A stretch of DNA of 64,000 bases from JAILZP01 sp037444185 (GTDB taxonomy: Bacteria; Bacillota; Desulfotomaculia; Desulfotomaculales; Desulfocucumaceae), in the NCBI GenBank assembly GCA_037444185.1, contig JBBIMW010000005.1, forward strand, positions 28,965 to 92,964, in the 5' to 3' direction. The position numbers and the translations under genes were made by a program. Below are positions 25,748 through 34,536 of this stretch, one piece after another (position 1 is the first letter of the stretch; each line of letters starts with the position of its first letter). Below the pieces are notes generated by a model. That model was not told where the DNA came from. It worked only from the letters and a program-made list of their open reading frames with translations, and made no database searches.

Positions 25748-26890
25748 ATGAGAAAAATGGACGAAAAAAAGATTATGATTGTCGATACCACTCTGAGGGA
25801 CGGTGAGCAAACGGCCGGCGTGGTTTTCGCCAACCGTGAAAAGGTGAGGATCGCCAAATTCCTGGATGAACTTGGGGTGAACCAGATCGAGGCCGGGATT
25901 CCCACCATGGGCGGAGACGAAAAGGAGGCCATCAAGGCCATCTGCAAAGCCGGGCTGAAAGCCAGCATCATGGGCTGGAACCGGCCGGTGATAAAGGACA
26001 TCGAGGAGTCCATCGACTGCGGGGTGGACGCGGTGGCCATTTCCATCTCCACCTCGGACATCCACATTAAATACAAACTCCAGCAATCCAGGGAGTGGGT
26101 GCTGGAAAACATGGTGAAGGCCGTGGAGTTCGCCAAAAGGGAGGGTATGTACGTTTCTGTCAACGCCGAGGACGGCTCCCGCAGCGACCTGGATTTCTTG
26201 GTGCAGTTCGCCAGGGCGGGCAAGCAGGCCGGGGCAGACCGCCTGCGCTACTGCGACACCGTGGGCATAATGGACCCGTTCACCATCGCGCAGCACATTG
26301 AGAGAATATTGAGAGAAGTGGATATAGACATCGAGATGCACACCCACAACGACTTCGGCATGGCTACGGCCAACGCCCTGGCCGGCGTAAAGGCCGGGGC
26401 CAACTACATCGGTGTCACCGTCATGGGCCTGGGTGAAAGGGCGGGCAACTCCGCCCTGGAAGAGGTGGTTATGGCGCTGAAGCATATTTACAACATCGAC
26501 TTGGGGTTCAAGACGGAGATGTTCCGGGAGGTGGCGGAATATGTTTCCAGGGCCTCCGGCAGGGAACTCCCGGCCTGGAAGGCCATCGTGGGGTCTAATA
26601 TGTTCGCTCACGAATCCGGTATCCACGCCGACGGCGCACTGAAAAACCCCAAGACATACGAGGCCTTTACCCCGGAAGAGGTGGGGCTGGAGCGGCAGAT
26701 CATGATCGGCAAGCACTCGGGAACGGCATCCCTGAAGGCCAAATTTGCCGAATACGGGATACATTTGAGCGATCATAAGGCCCAGGAACTGCTCTCCAAG
26801 GTAAGGTCCTATTGCGTCGCCCTGAAAAGGCCCCTTTTTGACAAGGAGCTGGTATATCTGTACGAGGACTATTTCGGCCATCCCAAATGA
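25748..26890 (+). CDS. Homocitrate synthase-family enzyme, possibly Re-citrate synthase
   Basis: Alpha-isopropylmalate/homocitrate-synthase-family protein of 380 residues that condenses acetyl-CoA with a 2-oxo acid. The N-terminal catalytic motif is DTTLRDGEQTAGVVF; metal-binding HTHNDFGMATANALAG and GLGERAGNSALEEV follow, then a C-terminal part with SGIHADGALKNPKTYE and GKHSGTASLK. It lacks the LeuA regulatory domain, as do NifV and Re-citrate synthases. The next three genes encode an aconitase-type hydratase and a dehydrogenase that most resembles NAD-isocitrate dehydrogenase. That favours citrate (Re-citrate synthase, as in Clostridium kluyveri and Dehalococcoides) over homocitrate, but sequence reading alone cannot decide. 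Start at 25748 after GAAGGGGTG. Confidence 0.85.
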   Translation: MRKMDEKKIMIVDTTLRDGEQTAGVVFANREKVRIAKFLDELGVNQIEAGIPTMGGDEKEAIKAICKAGLKASIMGWNRPVIKDIEESIDCGVDAVAISISTSDIHIKYKLQQSREWVLENMVKAVEFAKREGMYVSVNAEDGSRSDLDFLVQFARAGKQAGADRLRYCDTVGIMDPFTIAQHIERILREVDIDIEMHTHNDFGMATANALAGVKAGANYIGVTVMGLGERAGNSALEEVVMALKHIYNIDLGFKTEMFREVAEYVSRASGRELPAWKAIVGSNMFAHESGIHADGALKNPKTYEAFTPEEVGLERQIMIGKHSGTASLKAKFAEYGIHLSDHKAQELLSKVRSYCVALKRPLFDKELVYLYEDYFGHPK

Positions 26891-26920
26891 TTTTTAATAT
26901 ACGGGAAAGAGGGATCATGG

Positions 26921-28174
26921 TTGGGGCAGACAATAATTGAAAAGATACTTTCCACCCACAGCGGGCAGGAGGTATACGCCAATGACATAGTGGTGGCCGG
27001 GGTGGATTTCGTGATGGGGCAGGACGGCACTTCGCCTTTGGCCATCAGGGCCTTTGGGGAGATGGGCGGCAAAGAGGTGTTCGACCGGGAAAAGGTGGCC
27101 TTTGTCATAGATCACAGCTCGCCCAGCCCCAACGAGGGGGTTTCGGCACTGCACAAACTGATGAGGGAGTTCTCCAGGGCCAAGGGATTCCGCCTGTACG
27201 ACATAGGTGAGGGAGTATGTCACCAGCTTGTCCCGGAAAGCGGCATGGTGGGGCCGGGGTGCCTGGTTATCGGCGCCGATTCCCATACTTGCACGTACGG
27301 AGCGCTGAATGCCTTCTCCACCGGTGTGGGGTCCACCGATCTGGCGGCGGGGCTTATTTCAGGCCGCATGTGGTTCAAAGTGCCCGGGACTATTAAATTC
27401 GTGCTGAACGGTGTGCTGCCCCCGGGAGTGTTTTCCAAGGACCTGATATTGCACCTGATCGGTGATGTCACCGCCGATGGGGCCACCTACATGTCGGCGG
27501 AATATACCGGTGACGCGGTGTCCGCCCTGTCGGTGGAGGGCAGGTTCACCATAGCCAACATGGCTGTGGAGATGGGCGCCAAGGCCGGGCTGATGGAGGC
27601 GGACGACAAAACATTTTCCTGGCTGGCCCGCTACACCGGCAGGAAATTTGAGCCGGCGAGGGCGGACCGGGACGCAGTATACGCCGCAATAAAGGAATAT
27701 GACATTTCGGCGCTGGAACCCCAAGTGGCCAGGCCCCACCGGGTGGACAACGTCTGCCCCGTGGGCGAGGTGGCCGGCACCCCCATCCAGCAGGCCGTAA
27801 TCGGCACCTGTACCAACGGCAGGCTGGAGGATCTCGGTATTGCCGCCGATATACTCAGGGGGAAGAGGATTAACGGGGACGTAAGGCTAATTGTGGCGCC
27901 GGCGTCCAAGAGGGTGTTGCTGGATGCCATGCGGGAGGGGATCATACAGGATTTGGTGGAGGCCGGGGCGGCGGTGGTGACGCCGGGATGCGGGCCCTGC
28001 GTGGGAACGCACAACGGGGTCCCGTCGGACGGAGAAAATGTCATATCTACGGCCAATAGAAATTTCAAGGGCCGCATGGGCAACAGCAACGCCTTTATAT
28101 ATCTGGCTTCACCGGCCACGGTGGCGGCTTCGGCGCTGGCCGGAGTGATTTCCGACCCGAGAGAATTCTTTTAA
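26921..28174 (+). CDS. Aconitase/homoaconitase/isopropylmalate-isomerase family, large subunit (LeuC-like)
   Basis: Large subunit of 417 residues of a two-subunit [4Fe-4S] hydro-lyase. Cluster cysteines are visible in IGTCTNGRLEDL and in PGCGPCVG; GADSHTCTYGALNAFSTGVG near residue 125 is the substrate/cluster region. The start is TTG at 26921 after GAAAGAGGG. It lies 30 bp after the citrate/homocitrate-synthase-like gene and 14 bp before the small-subunit gene. Substrate is probably citrate/isocitrate or homocitrate given its neighbours. leuA is absent from the neighbourhood, so leucine synthesis is less likely. Confidence 0.9.
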   Translation: MGQTIIEKILSTHSGQEVYANDIVVAGVDFVMGQDGTSPLAIRAFGEMGGKEVFDREKVAFVIDHSSPSPNEGVSALHKLMREFSRAKGFRLYDIGEGVCHQLVPESGMVGPGCLVIGADSHTCTYGALNAFSTGVGSTDLAAGLISGRMWFKVPGTIKFVLNGVLPPGVFSKDLILHLIGDVTADGATYMSAEYTGDAVSALSVEGRFTIANMAVEMGAKAGLMEADDKTFSWLARYTGRKFEPARADRDAVYAAIKEYDISALEPQVARPHRVDNVCPVGEVAGTPIQQAVIGTCTNGRLEDLGIAADILRGKRINGDVRLIVAPASKRVLLDAMREGIIQDLVEAGAAVVTPGCGPCVGTHNGVPSDGENVISTANRNFKGRMGNSNAFIYLASPATVAASALAGVISDPREFF

Positions 28175-28188
28175 GCAGGTGGTAGTGA

Positions 28189-28689
28189 GTGAGATTTTTC
28201 GGCAAGGCCCATAAATTCGGCGACGATGTGAACACCGACTATATAATTTCCGGCAAATACAAATTCAAAACCCTGGACATGAAGGAACTGGCCAAGCATG
28301 TAATGGAGGATCTGGATCCTGATTTTTACAAAAAAATATCCGGAGGGGATTTTATTGTGGCCGGCAGCAATTTCGGCTGCGGCTCCTCCCGGGAGCAGGC
28401 CCCTTTAGCCATCAGGAACGCCGGTATAAGCGCCGTGCTGGCCAAATCCTTCGCCAGGATTTTCTACCGCAACTGCATCAATACAGGGCTTCCGGTGGTG
28501 GAGTGCGACACCGGGCTGATTGATGGGGGCGATATGATTGAGGTGGATCTCGCCGGGGGAATAATTCTGAATAAAACCAGGGAACTGGAAATACCGGTGA
28601 AGCCGCTGCCGGGGGTAATGATCAAAATACTCAACGACGGGGGGTTGGTCCCCCACTTCAGGAAATACGGAGGCTTCAACCTGGACTGA
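28189..28689 (+). CDS. Aconitase/homoaconitase/isopropylmalate-isomerase family, small subunit (LeuD-like)
   Basis: Swivelling small subunit of 166 residues. DDVNTDYIISGKY is the conserved N-terminal substrate loop and SNFGCGSSREQAP the active-site loop; RIFYRNCINTGLPVV and DLAGGIILNKT follow as usual. GTG start at 28189. It pairs with the LeuC-like subunit immediately upstream. The loop after ISGKY determines substrate length in this family; here it reads KFKTLD, unlike the leucine-pathway forms I know, consistent with a non-leucine substrate. Confidence 0.9.
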   Translation: MRFFGKAHKFGDDVNTDYIISGKYKFKTLDMKELAKHVMEDLDPDFYKKISGGDFIVAGSNFGCGSSREQAPLAIRNAGISAVLAKSFARIFYRNCINTGLPVVECDTGLIDGGDMIEVDLAGGIILNKTRELEIPVKPLPGVMIKILNDGGLVPHFRKYGGFNLD

Positions 28690-28772
28690 AGTATCTGCAA
28701 TTCCGCGGCACTGACAGCAAACAAGCAATTTGATTGTTTGCGATATGGACAATGAAAACCGGGAGGAAATGG

Positions 28773-29780
28773 ATGGCTTACAATATTACATTAATCCCCG
28801 GGGATGGCATCGGACCGGAGATAAGCGAGGCGGCCAGGAGAGTCATGGACGCCTCGGGCGTTGCCATCCGGTGGGAATTGGCGCAGGCCGGGGAAGCGGT
28901 GATGGAAAAATTCGGCACCCCCCTGCCGGAATATGTGCTGGAATCCGTAAGGCGCAACCGGGTGGCACTGAAGGGCCCCCTGACCACCCCGGTGGGAAAG
29001 GGTTTTAGAAGCGTCAACGTGACCCTGAGACAGAAGCTGAACCTTTTCGCCAATGTCAGGCCGGCCAGAACAATGCCAGGAATACGGAGCAGGTACGAAA
29101 ATGTGGACCTGATAGTGGTGAGGGAGAACACCGAGGATCTTTACGCCGGAATAGAGCACCGGGTGGGGAGGGACGCCGCCGAGAGCATCAAAATAATCAC
29201 CCGGGAGGCGTCCGAGAGGGTGGTGCGCTACGCCTTCGAACTGGCGGTGAGACAGGGCAGGAAAAAAGTCACCGCGGTGCACAAGGCCAATATCATGAAG
29301 CTCACCGACGGGCTTTTTCTGGAATGCGCCGGCCGTGTGGCCGCCGATTACACGGAAATAGAGTTCGAGGACATGATAGTGGACGCCATGTGCATGAAGC
29401 TGGTCCAGTCTCCGGAAAAATACGACGTGATGGTGATGCCCAACCTTTACGGCGACATAATAAGTGATCTGTGCGCCGGGCTGGTGGGGGGGCTGGGGGT
29501 GGCCCCCGGCGCCAATATCGGCGAAGGGGCGGCGGTATTCGAGCCTGTCCACGGAAGCGCGCCGAAACATGCCGGCACGAACAGGGTGAATCCCCTGGCC
29601 ATTATACTGTCCGGTGTGATGATGCTGCGGCACCTGGGGGAAAACGGGGCTGCGGACCGGGTTGACCGGGCGGTGGAGGCCGTTCTCGGTGAAAGGAGAA
29701 ATCTCACCTACGATCTTGGGGGCGGCTCCTCCACCAGTCAGATGGCGGACGCCATAATAGAGTACATGCGCCGAGGATGA
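28773..29780 (+). CDS. NAD-dependent isocitrate (or homoisocitrate) dehydrogenase
   Basis: Beta-decarboxylating dehydrogenase of 335 residues. Key motifs: LIPGDGIGPEIS, TTPVGKGFRSVNVTLRQ, VRENTEDLYAGIEH, AVHKANIMKLTDGLF, MPNLYGDIISDLCAGLVGG and EPVHGSAPKHAG. The Ser and Asn of RSVNVTLRQ and the following NLFANVRPAR closely resemble mitochondrial-type NAD-isocitrate dehydrogenase rather than isopropylmalate dehydrogenase. Start ATG 28773 after GGGAGGAA. As last gene of the cluster it would yield 2-oxoglutarate (or 2-oxoadipate). A palindromic ACGGCCGT occurs twice just downstream, but I see no clear terminator. Confidence 0.9.
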   Translation: MAYNITLIPGDGIGPEISEAARRVMDASGVAIRWELAQAGEAVMEKFGTPLPEYVLESVRRNRVALKGPLTTPVGKGFRSVNVTLRQKLNLFANVRPARTMPGIRSRYENVDLIVVRENTEDLYAGIEHRVGRDAAESIKIITREASERVVRYAFELAVRQGRKKVTAVHKANIMKLTDGLFLECAGRVAADYTEIEFEDMIVDAMCMKLVQSPEKYDVMVMPNLYGDIISDLCAGLVGGLGVAPGANIGEGAAVFEPVHGSAPKHAGTNRVNPLAIILSGVMMLRHLGENGAADRVDRAVEAVLGERRNLTYDLGGGSSTSQMADAIIEYMRRG

Positions 29781-29860
29781 AAAAGACGGCCGTATAATAA
29801 AATATTAAAGTAAGATAATAAGCCTGACGGCCGTAAAAAGATCGAAGGGAGGTGCGGTAT

Positions 29861-30235
29861 TTGGCTCATCCGTCAAATTTCGGAGAACACCAGGCCAGAT
29901 TGCGGGCCATGTACGAGGCCGACTATCCCCAGGGAGTGGTGGTAGATCCCACCCCGATAACCGCCGGCGAGGAAATAACAGTGCTGTACTATGGTCTGCT
30001 GGCCAAAAGCGGGGCCGATCAGGTGTATTTGCACGCAGGATACGGAAATGCCAGGGAATGGCGCCATGTTTCAGATTTCAAAATGTCCAAAACCGGTTGG
30101 GGTTGGGTAAAAACACTGGAAATACCGGATGAAAGCAGGTTCAATTTATGTTTCAAGGACAGCGCTGGCAACTGGGACAACAATAACGGGATCAACTGGA
30201 GTTTTGAAATTCACAACGGCCGCCGGCGCATGTGA
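29861..30235 (+). CDS. Stand-alone carbohydrate-binding (CBM25-like) protein
   Basis: A 124-residue protein consisting of one starch-binding-type beta-sandwich. ITVLYYGLLAKSGADQVYLH, the aromatic GWGWVKTLEIP strand and FKDSAGNWDNNNGINWSFEI match the CBM25-like pattern, including the NWDNNNG loop. There is no signal peptide and no catalytic domain, so it is probably cytosolic and may dock on glycogen. I chose the TTG at 29861, seven bases after AAGGGAGG, since the GTG at 29852 lies inside that site. Glycogen-type genes occur at 58-64 kb of this window, but it is not linked to them. Confidence 0.75.
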   Translation: MAHPSNFGEHQARLRAMYEADYPQGVVVDPTPITAGEEITVLYYGLLAKSGADQVYLHAGYGNAREWRHVSDFKMSKTGWGWVKTLEIPDESRFNLCFKDSAGNWDNNNGINWSFEIHNGRRRM

Positions 30236-30542
30236 CGGCGGAAGCAGGCAGGCACCCATAATGTGCGATGTGGCGGATAATGCAAAAAAAAACTCCGCCG
30301 GGGGCGTGCGGGGAAGGAATTACGCCCTGCGGCGGAGAATAAATATAGCAAGTGCAGGCCGAAGCCTGTTGGATACCTTAAAAAAGCAAATATTTTTCAA
30401 TATAACCATGGAGGTTATGGAGTCTCAGGGAGAGATCGGGCATTCATGGTTTTTTTTGCGTGACTTTACAGAAAAAAAGCGCTCCCCGTGGTTTTATCCT
30501 TTCATTTGACTAACATAACTATAAGTAAGGAGAGGGAATTTG
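30236..30542. other. Gene-free interval upstream of the corrinoid importer, with one hairpin
   Basis: 307 bp without a supported gene. It holds a two-part hairpin at 30293-30337 (CTCCGCC with GGCGGAG, then GGGCGT with ACGCCC inside) followed by AT-rich sequence, and a short dyad ATAACC-ATGGA-GGTTAT near 30400. No cobalamin-riboswitch core box was found here, unlike the interval before cbiM. The hairpin could end transcription from the CBM25-like gene. Confidence 0.5.
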
Positions 30543-31580
30543 ATGGGCGTTAAAAAAGCACCTGTTTTTTTGCTGGTAGCGGCCATGATTGCCGCCTTTT
30601 TACTGACCGGCTGCGGAGGTCCGAAAAAAGAGCCGGCCAATACAGTCCCGCCCAAAAATGAGCCGGTTAAAAGCGAAATCAAAGTTACGGATTTCAGGGG
30701 CAAAGAGGTGGTCTTGAAGGAGCCGGCCAGGAGGATCGCCTGCCTTTTGGACAGTGGACTCACCGGCCTGCACATGCTGGGGGTGCGGGACGAGGTGGTG
30801 GCCCTTGACAAGTGGACTTATGAAAATGACGGACTCCAGTACACATCCCAGATTGATCCACGCATAGCCGCCAAGGAGCTGCCGGCGGTGACAGGGAACA
30901 TGGAAAAACTGATTTCTTTAAAGCCCGACATTGTGATTGTCTGGGCCCAGGACCAGGGGATAAAGCAGATGGAGGAAAACGGTCTGAAGGTGTATGGGGT
31001 GCAGATAAACAAATTTGACGATATCTACAAGGAAATGGAGGACTTGGGCAGAATCACCGGAAAAGAGGCGCGGGCCCGGGAGCTGATCGATTACACCAAG
31101 GGGGAACTGGACAAACTGTCCGGTCAGCTGGCAAAGGTGTCCCAGGATAGAAGGGAAAAGGCGCTGTTTGTGTGGGGTCCCTCCAAACTGGACCTGGCCG
31201 GCAAAACCAGCACCGGTGGCGATATACTGGTGTGGGCGGGGGCTGTAAACCTGGCCGGGCAAATTGATAAAGAACATTTTGTGGCCGGCATGGAGCAGGT
31301 AATCAACTGGAACCCCCAGTCCATAATCATGTGGAACAATAAGAAGATCAAGCCCGAAGACTATTATAAAGATCCCCAGTGGCTGACGGTGAAGGCGGTA
31401 AAGGATAAAAAAGTCTACATGCTCCCCAATTTCTTTTTCTGCGATCTCTGGACCCTGAAATTCCAGTATTCCATAAAATCAACGGCCAAATGGCTGTACC
31501 CCGAGATATTCACCGGCATGGACCTGGAAAAGGAGAAAAGGGATATGATTGTCAAGCTATACGGGAAAGAAATAAAATAA
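30543..31580 (+). CDS. btuF: Cobalamin/corrinoid (or Fe-siderophore) ABC transporter binding lipoprotein
   Basis: Extracellular lipoprotein of 345 residues (Peripla_BP_2 type). Lipobox FLLTGC with lipidated Cys24, then a Pro/Lys-rich linker and two lobes joined by a long helix: KVTDFRGKEVVLKEPARRIA is the classic N-lobe start, SLKPDIVIVWAQ the hinge strand, and DIYKEMEDLGRITGKEARAREL the backbone helix. The family also transports iron chelates. I prefer corrinoid because the next operon is a cobalt importer under a cobalamin riboswitch and the window is full of corrinoid enzymes, but no riboswitch precedes this gene. Start ATG 30543, preceded by AAGGAGAGGGAATTTG. Confidence 0.85.
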   Translation: MGVKKAPVFLLVAAMIAAFLLTGCGGPKKEPANTVPPKNEPVKSEIKVTDFRGKEVVLKEPARRIACLLDSGLTGLHMLGVRDEVVALDKWTYENDGLQYTSQIDPRIAAKELPAVTGNMEKLISLKPDIVIVWAQDQGIKQMEENGLKVYGVQINKFDDIYKEMEDLGRITGKEARARELIDYTKGELDKLSGQLAKVSQDRREKALFVWGPSKLDLAGKTSTGGDILVWAGAVNLAGQIDKEHFVAGMEQVINWNPQSIIMWNNKKIKPEDYYKDPQWLTVKAVKDKKVYMLPNFFFCDLWTLKFQYSIKSTAKWLYPEIFTGMDLEKEKRDMIVKLYGKEIK

Positions 31581-31595
31581 GGCGAACCTGATCTG

Positions 31596-32606
31596 ATGAG
31601 GAAAAAAACCGCTGCTATTGCATTGTACATGTCTCCCCTGGCGGTATTGCCCTTTGCGTGCATTTCGGGGGCATACAGCCTTTCGCCTGGGGATGTCTTT
31701 CATCTCTCCCTGTATGGCCTATCCGGCGGCGCCTGGCAAGCGCCGCCGGACCTGCCCCGGGAAGCATACACTGTTTTTTACGACATCAGACTGCCCCGCA
31801 TTGTACTAGCCATGCTGGTGGGAATTTCTCTGGCCGCCAGCGGCGCCGCTTTGCAGGCGGTATCCCGCAATCCCCTTGTGGATTCCTATATGCTGGGACT
31901 GTCGGCCGGGGCGGCCTTCGGGGCCGCCCTGGCCCTAGCGGCGCTGCCGGTGCCGGTACAGCTTTCGGCCTTTGTTTTCGGGCTGACGGCGGTGGTCCTA
32001 ACCTACACGGCGGCTTACAGCAGGGGATCCATATCCCCCGTTTCGCTGGTGCTGGCCGGGGTAATGATCTCAGCGGTGTTCACAGTGCTGCTGGCCTTGG
32101 TGAATATGTTCGCCGATCCCTTGAAGCTGCGGAGCATTGTTTACTGGACCATGGGCTGCCTGCACTTGGCCTCCTGGGCCGGCGTTGAATCAGCGGCGCC
32201 CTGGATACTGCTCTCCGTTACATTTTTGTATTTTAAGCGCTGGAAGCTGAATATACTGTCCTTCGGCGACGATGAGGCCAGAAGCATGGGAGTCAGCCCG
32301 GAGAGTGAAAAGAGGCTGGTGATCGCCGCCAGCGCCCTGGCCACATCGGCGGCGGTGGCCGTGGCGGGGGTTATAGGCATCCTGGGGCTGATGATACCGC
32401 ATGTGGTGCGAATGCTGGTGGGTCCCGACCATGTAAGGCTGATACCGCTTTCCATGGCCCTCGGCGCCTCCTTTTTGCTGGCGGTGGATACATTTGCCAG
32501 GAGCACGGTCTCCTTTGAGATACCGGCGGGCTTCTTCACCACCTTGATCGGGGCTCCCTTTTTTATTTATCTGTTAAGAAAAACACAGGCGGGCGGATGG
32601 CAGTGA
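31596..32606 (+). CDS. btuC: Corrinoid-type ABC transporter permease (FecCD/BtuC family)
   Basis: Multi-spanning membrane protein of 336 residues. RLPRIVLAMLVGISLAASGAALQ, NPLVDSYMLGLSAGAAFGA and the cytoplasmic coupling segment VAVAGVIGILGLMIPHVVRM are the family signatures; the chain ends in a typical IPAGFFTTLIGAPFFIYLL helix. It starts 16 bp after the binding-protein gene and overlaps the ATPase gene by 10 bp, so the three are one operon. Confidence 0.92.
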   Translation: MRKKTAAIALYMSPLAVLPFACISGAYSLSPGDVFHLSLYGLSGGAWQAPPDLPREAYTVFYDIRLPRIVLAMLVGISLAASGAALQAVSRNPLVDSYMLGLSAGAAFGAALALAALPVPVQLSAFVFGLTAVVLTYTAAYSRGSISPVSLVLAGVMISAVFTVLLALVNMFADPLKLRSIVYWTMGCLHLASWAGVESAAPWILLSVTFLYFKRWKLNILSFGDDEARSMGVSPESEKRLVIAASALATSAAVAVAGVIGILGLMIPHVVRMLVGPDHVRLIPLSMALGASFLLAVDTFARSTVSFEIPAGFFTTLIGAPFFIYLLRKTQAGGWQ

Positions 32607-33400
32607 TCAGATTAAAGGGAGTGTCGCTGTATTACGACGACGGGCCGGTTCTCACTGACGTCGACGTGGTTTTTGAGTCCGGCAGAATAACATGCCTTTT
32701 GGGTCCCAACGGGTGTGGAAAATCCACCCTTCTCTCGGCCCTGATGGGACTGGTCAGATACACCGGGAGTATACTGATTAGGGGAAAAGAGATAAAAGAA
32801 TATGGCAGGAAAGAGACGGCCAGGCTTCTGGCTTTTGTGCCGCAGTTCCACCACCCGGCCTTTGCTTACAGTGTGCTGGAAGTGGTGCTGGCGGGGAGAA
32901 ATCCCCATGTGGGTTATCTGCCTGGAAAGCATGATTATGAAAGGGCTGTGGAATGCATTGACATGGTGGGGGCGGGACATCTGGCCCGGAGACCCTATAA
33001 CCGGATCAGCGGCGGGGAAAGGCAGCTGGTCCTTATAGCCAGGGCCCTGTGCCAGAATACGGAGATAATTCTCTTCGATGAGCCGACTTCGGCGCTGGAT
33101 TACAAAAACACTTACAGGGTCATGACACTGATCAAAAAGCTGAGCAGGGAACACGCCCTCACCTGCCTAGTGACAGTCCACGATCCCAACTTGGCCCTTT
33201 TGTTCGGCGACGAAGTGGCGGCTTTTAAAAATGGTGAACTGGTGAAGGGGACGCCGGAGGAGATGATTACCGGAAAATCTATTATGGAAATATATGGCAT
33301 GAAGGCCGGGGTATTCAACAACAACGGGGTGAAATTCGTAGTTCCTTCGGTGGCGTCCCAGGGCCGGCACACTATCGGTGATGGATATGGAAGGCGTTGA
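32597..33400 (+). CDS. btuD: Corrinoid-type ABC transporter ATP-binding protein
   Basis: ABC ATPase of 267 residues in the FepC/BtuD group. Walker A GPNGCGKST, Q-loop FVPQFHHPA, signature ISGGERQ, Walker B IILFDEPTSALD and H-loop VTVHDPN are all intact. It overlaps btuC by 10 bp, giving translational coupling. The C-terminal tail after residue 245 is slightly longer than the core fold and unremarkable. Confidence 0.93.
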   Translation: MAVIRLKGVSLYYDDGPVLTDVDVVFESGRITCLLGPNGCGKSTLLSALMGLVRYTGSILIRGKEIKEYGRKETARLLAFVPQFHHPAFAYSVLEVVLAGRNPHVGYLPGKHDYERAVECIDMVGAGHLARRPYNRISGGERQLVLIARALCQNTEIILFDEPTSALDYKNTYRVMTLIKKLSREHALTCLVTVHDPNLALLFGDEVAAFKNGELVKGTPEEMITGKSIMEIYGMKAGVFNNNGVKFVVPSVASQGRHTIGDGYGRR

Positions 33401-33446
33401 CACGGACGGTCCCCTGATGGTAATATTTTAATGACAATTTCCTATA

Positions 33447-33617
33447 CCAGGGACAAGTGATTCCGCCCCGGCGGGCGGAATTAAAGAGGGAAGCCGGTTG
33501 GAATCCGGCGCGGTCCCGCCACTGTATGAGGGAGCAGCCCTGCTGTAATGCCACTGGGAACAGACCCGGGAAGGCGCAGGGACGGTGATGATCTCGAGCC
33601 AGGAAACCTGCTTGTCC
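33447..33617 (+). ncRNA. Cobalamin riboswitch upstream of cbiMNQO
   Basis: The conserved core is plain: GAGGGAAGCCGG, GGAATCCGGCGCGG, the B12-box region CCCGCCACTGTATG, CACTGGGAA and AGCCAGGAAACCTGC. Closing helix P1 pairs GGACAAG (33451-33457) with CTTGTCC (33611-33617). The same 3' strand can instead pair with AGGACAGG at 33650-33657 (hairpin followed by CGACGGG and seven Ts), and a second strong terminator follows at 33691-33719. That gives an obvious expression platform: B12 binding should reduce expression of the cobalt-uptake genes. The whole interval 33401-33831 holds no gene other than this leader. Confidence 0.95.
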
Positions 33618-33690
33618 TGAAGGCTTGATGAGCGCCCACGACGGATGGGAGGACAGGCGACGGGTTTTTTTGGGAAGTCCGGCCGGTTTT

Positions 33691-33728
33691 AACCCTCCGC
33701 ACGACGGGTGCGGGGGGTTTTAAGTTTT
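33691..33728 (+). terminator. Intrinsic terminator in the riboswitch leader
   Basis: AACCCTCCGCAC (33691-33702) pairs with GTGCGGGGGGTT (33708-33719), 12 bp with one G-T pair, followed by TTAAGTTTT. It lies between the cobalamin aptamer and cbiM and is probably the regulated terminator or a second one. Confidence 0.75.
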
Positions 33729-33831
33729 CTAAACAGGCATGGCCGAATCTCGAACATCGCAGGGGGGGTGGCTGTTTTAGGCTGTTTTTATTTTTGAAGT
33801 GCATGAAAAATACTTTTCGGAGGCTGGTGTT

Positions 33832-34536
33832 ATGCATATTTCGGAAGGACTTCTGCCGGCGGGCTATGCCCTGGCGTACAGCGCCGGCGCCGCCCTGTGT
33901 GTGGGCAAAGGGATATATAATTACAACAGGGAGTCCCGGAAAAACCCGATGTACAAACAGCTGACCGGTATTTTCGCGGCGGCCGTGTTTATTATATCAC
34001 TGATGCCCATACCGGTGCCCATCACCGGCACCTGCGCGCATCCCGCCGGGACGCCCCTGGCGGCAATATTTATGGGCCCGGCGGTGACTACCATGATAAG
34101 CGCGGTGAGCCTCCTGCTTCACGCGCTGTTTCTGGCCCACGGAGGCATCACCACCCTGGGGGCCAACACCCTGGCCCTGGGGGTTTTCGGGGGGCTTGCC
34201 GGTTGGGCCGTATTCAGGGGCTGCAGGAGGCTGGGCTCCGGCATCTTTATAGCCGGCGTGGCGGCCGGGCTGTTGGGGGACCTGTTCGTATACTTTGGGA
34301 CCTCCATCCAGCTGGCCCTGGCCATACACGGGGACGTACCGGTCTGGAAGGTTTTTGTGGCTGTATACGGCGCCTTTCTGCCGACACAGGGGCCTTTGGC
34401 CGTGATGGAAGGGCTGTTGACAGGCTTCGCCCTGAATTATATCGCCAGGGTGAGGCCGGATATTCTATACAATTTCAAAATAATAGGCGAGGAAGAATTG
34501 GCGGGGCTCAGGGGAGGGCTGGCGAATGAACAGTAG
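33832..34536 (+). CDS. cbiM: Cobalt ECF transporter S component CbiM
   Basis: Membrane protein of 234 residues that binds Co(II) for the ECF-type importer. It must start MHI, because the N-terminal amino group and His2 coordinate the metal; the ATG at 33832 gives MHISEGLLPAGYA and is preceded by GGAGG, so an upstream in-frame ATG at 33799 is rejected. GTCAHPAGTPLAAIFMGP carries the conserved His of CbiM, and ALFLAHGGITTLGAN is a typical helix-loop. The stop overlaps cbiN by 11 bp. Confidence 0.95.
   Translation: MHISEGLLPAGYALAYSAGAALCVGKGIYNYNRESRKNPMYKQLTGIFAAAVFIISLMPIPVPITGTCAHPAGTPLAAIFMGPAVTTMISAVSLLLHALFLAHGGITTLGANTLALGVFGGLAGWAVFRGCRRLGSGIFIAGVAAGLLGDLFVYFGTSIQLALAIHGDVPVWKVFVAVYGAFLPTQGPLAVMEGLLTGFALNYIARVRPDILYNFKIIGEEELAGLRGGLANEQ

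Noticed and set aside
25670..26881. Long open frame antisense to the homocitrate-synthase-like gene (403 codons)
   Set aside because: Composition-driven shadow; His- and Gly-rich, with no family resemblance.
30236..30542. A second cobalamin riboswitch before btuF
   Set aside because: No B12-box core (GCCACTG) or aptamer boxes found in this interval.
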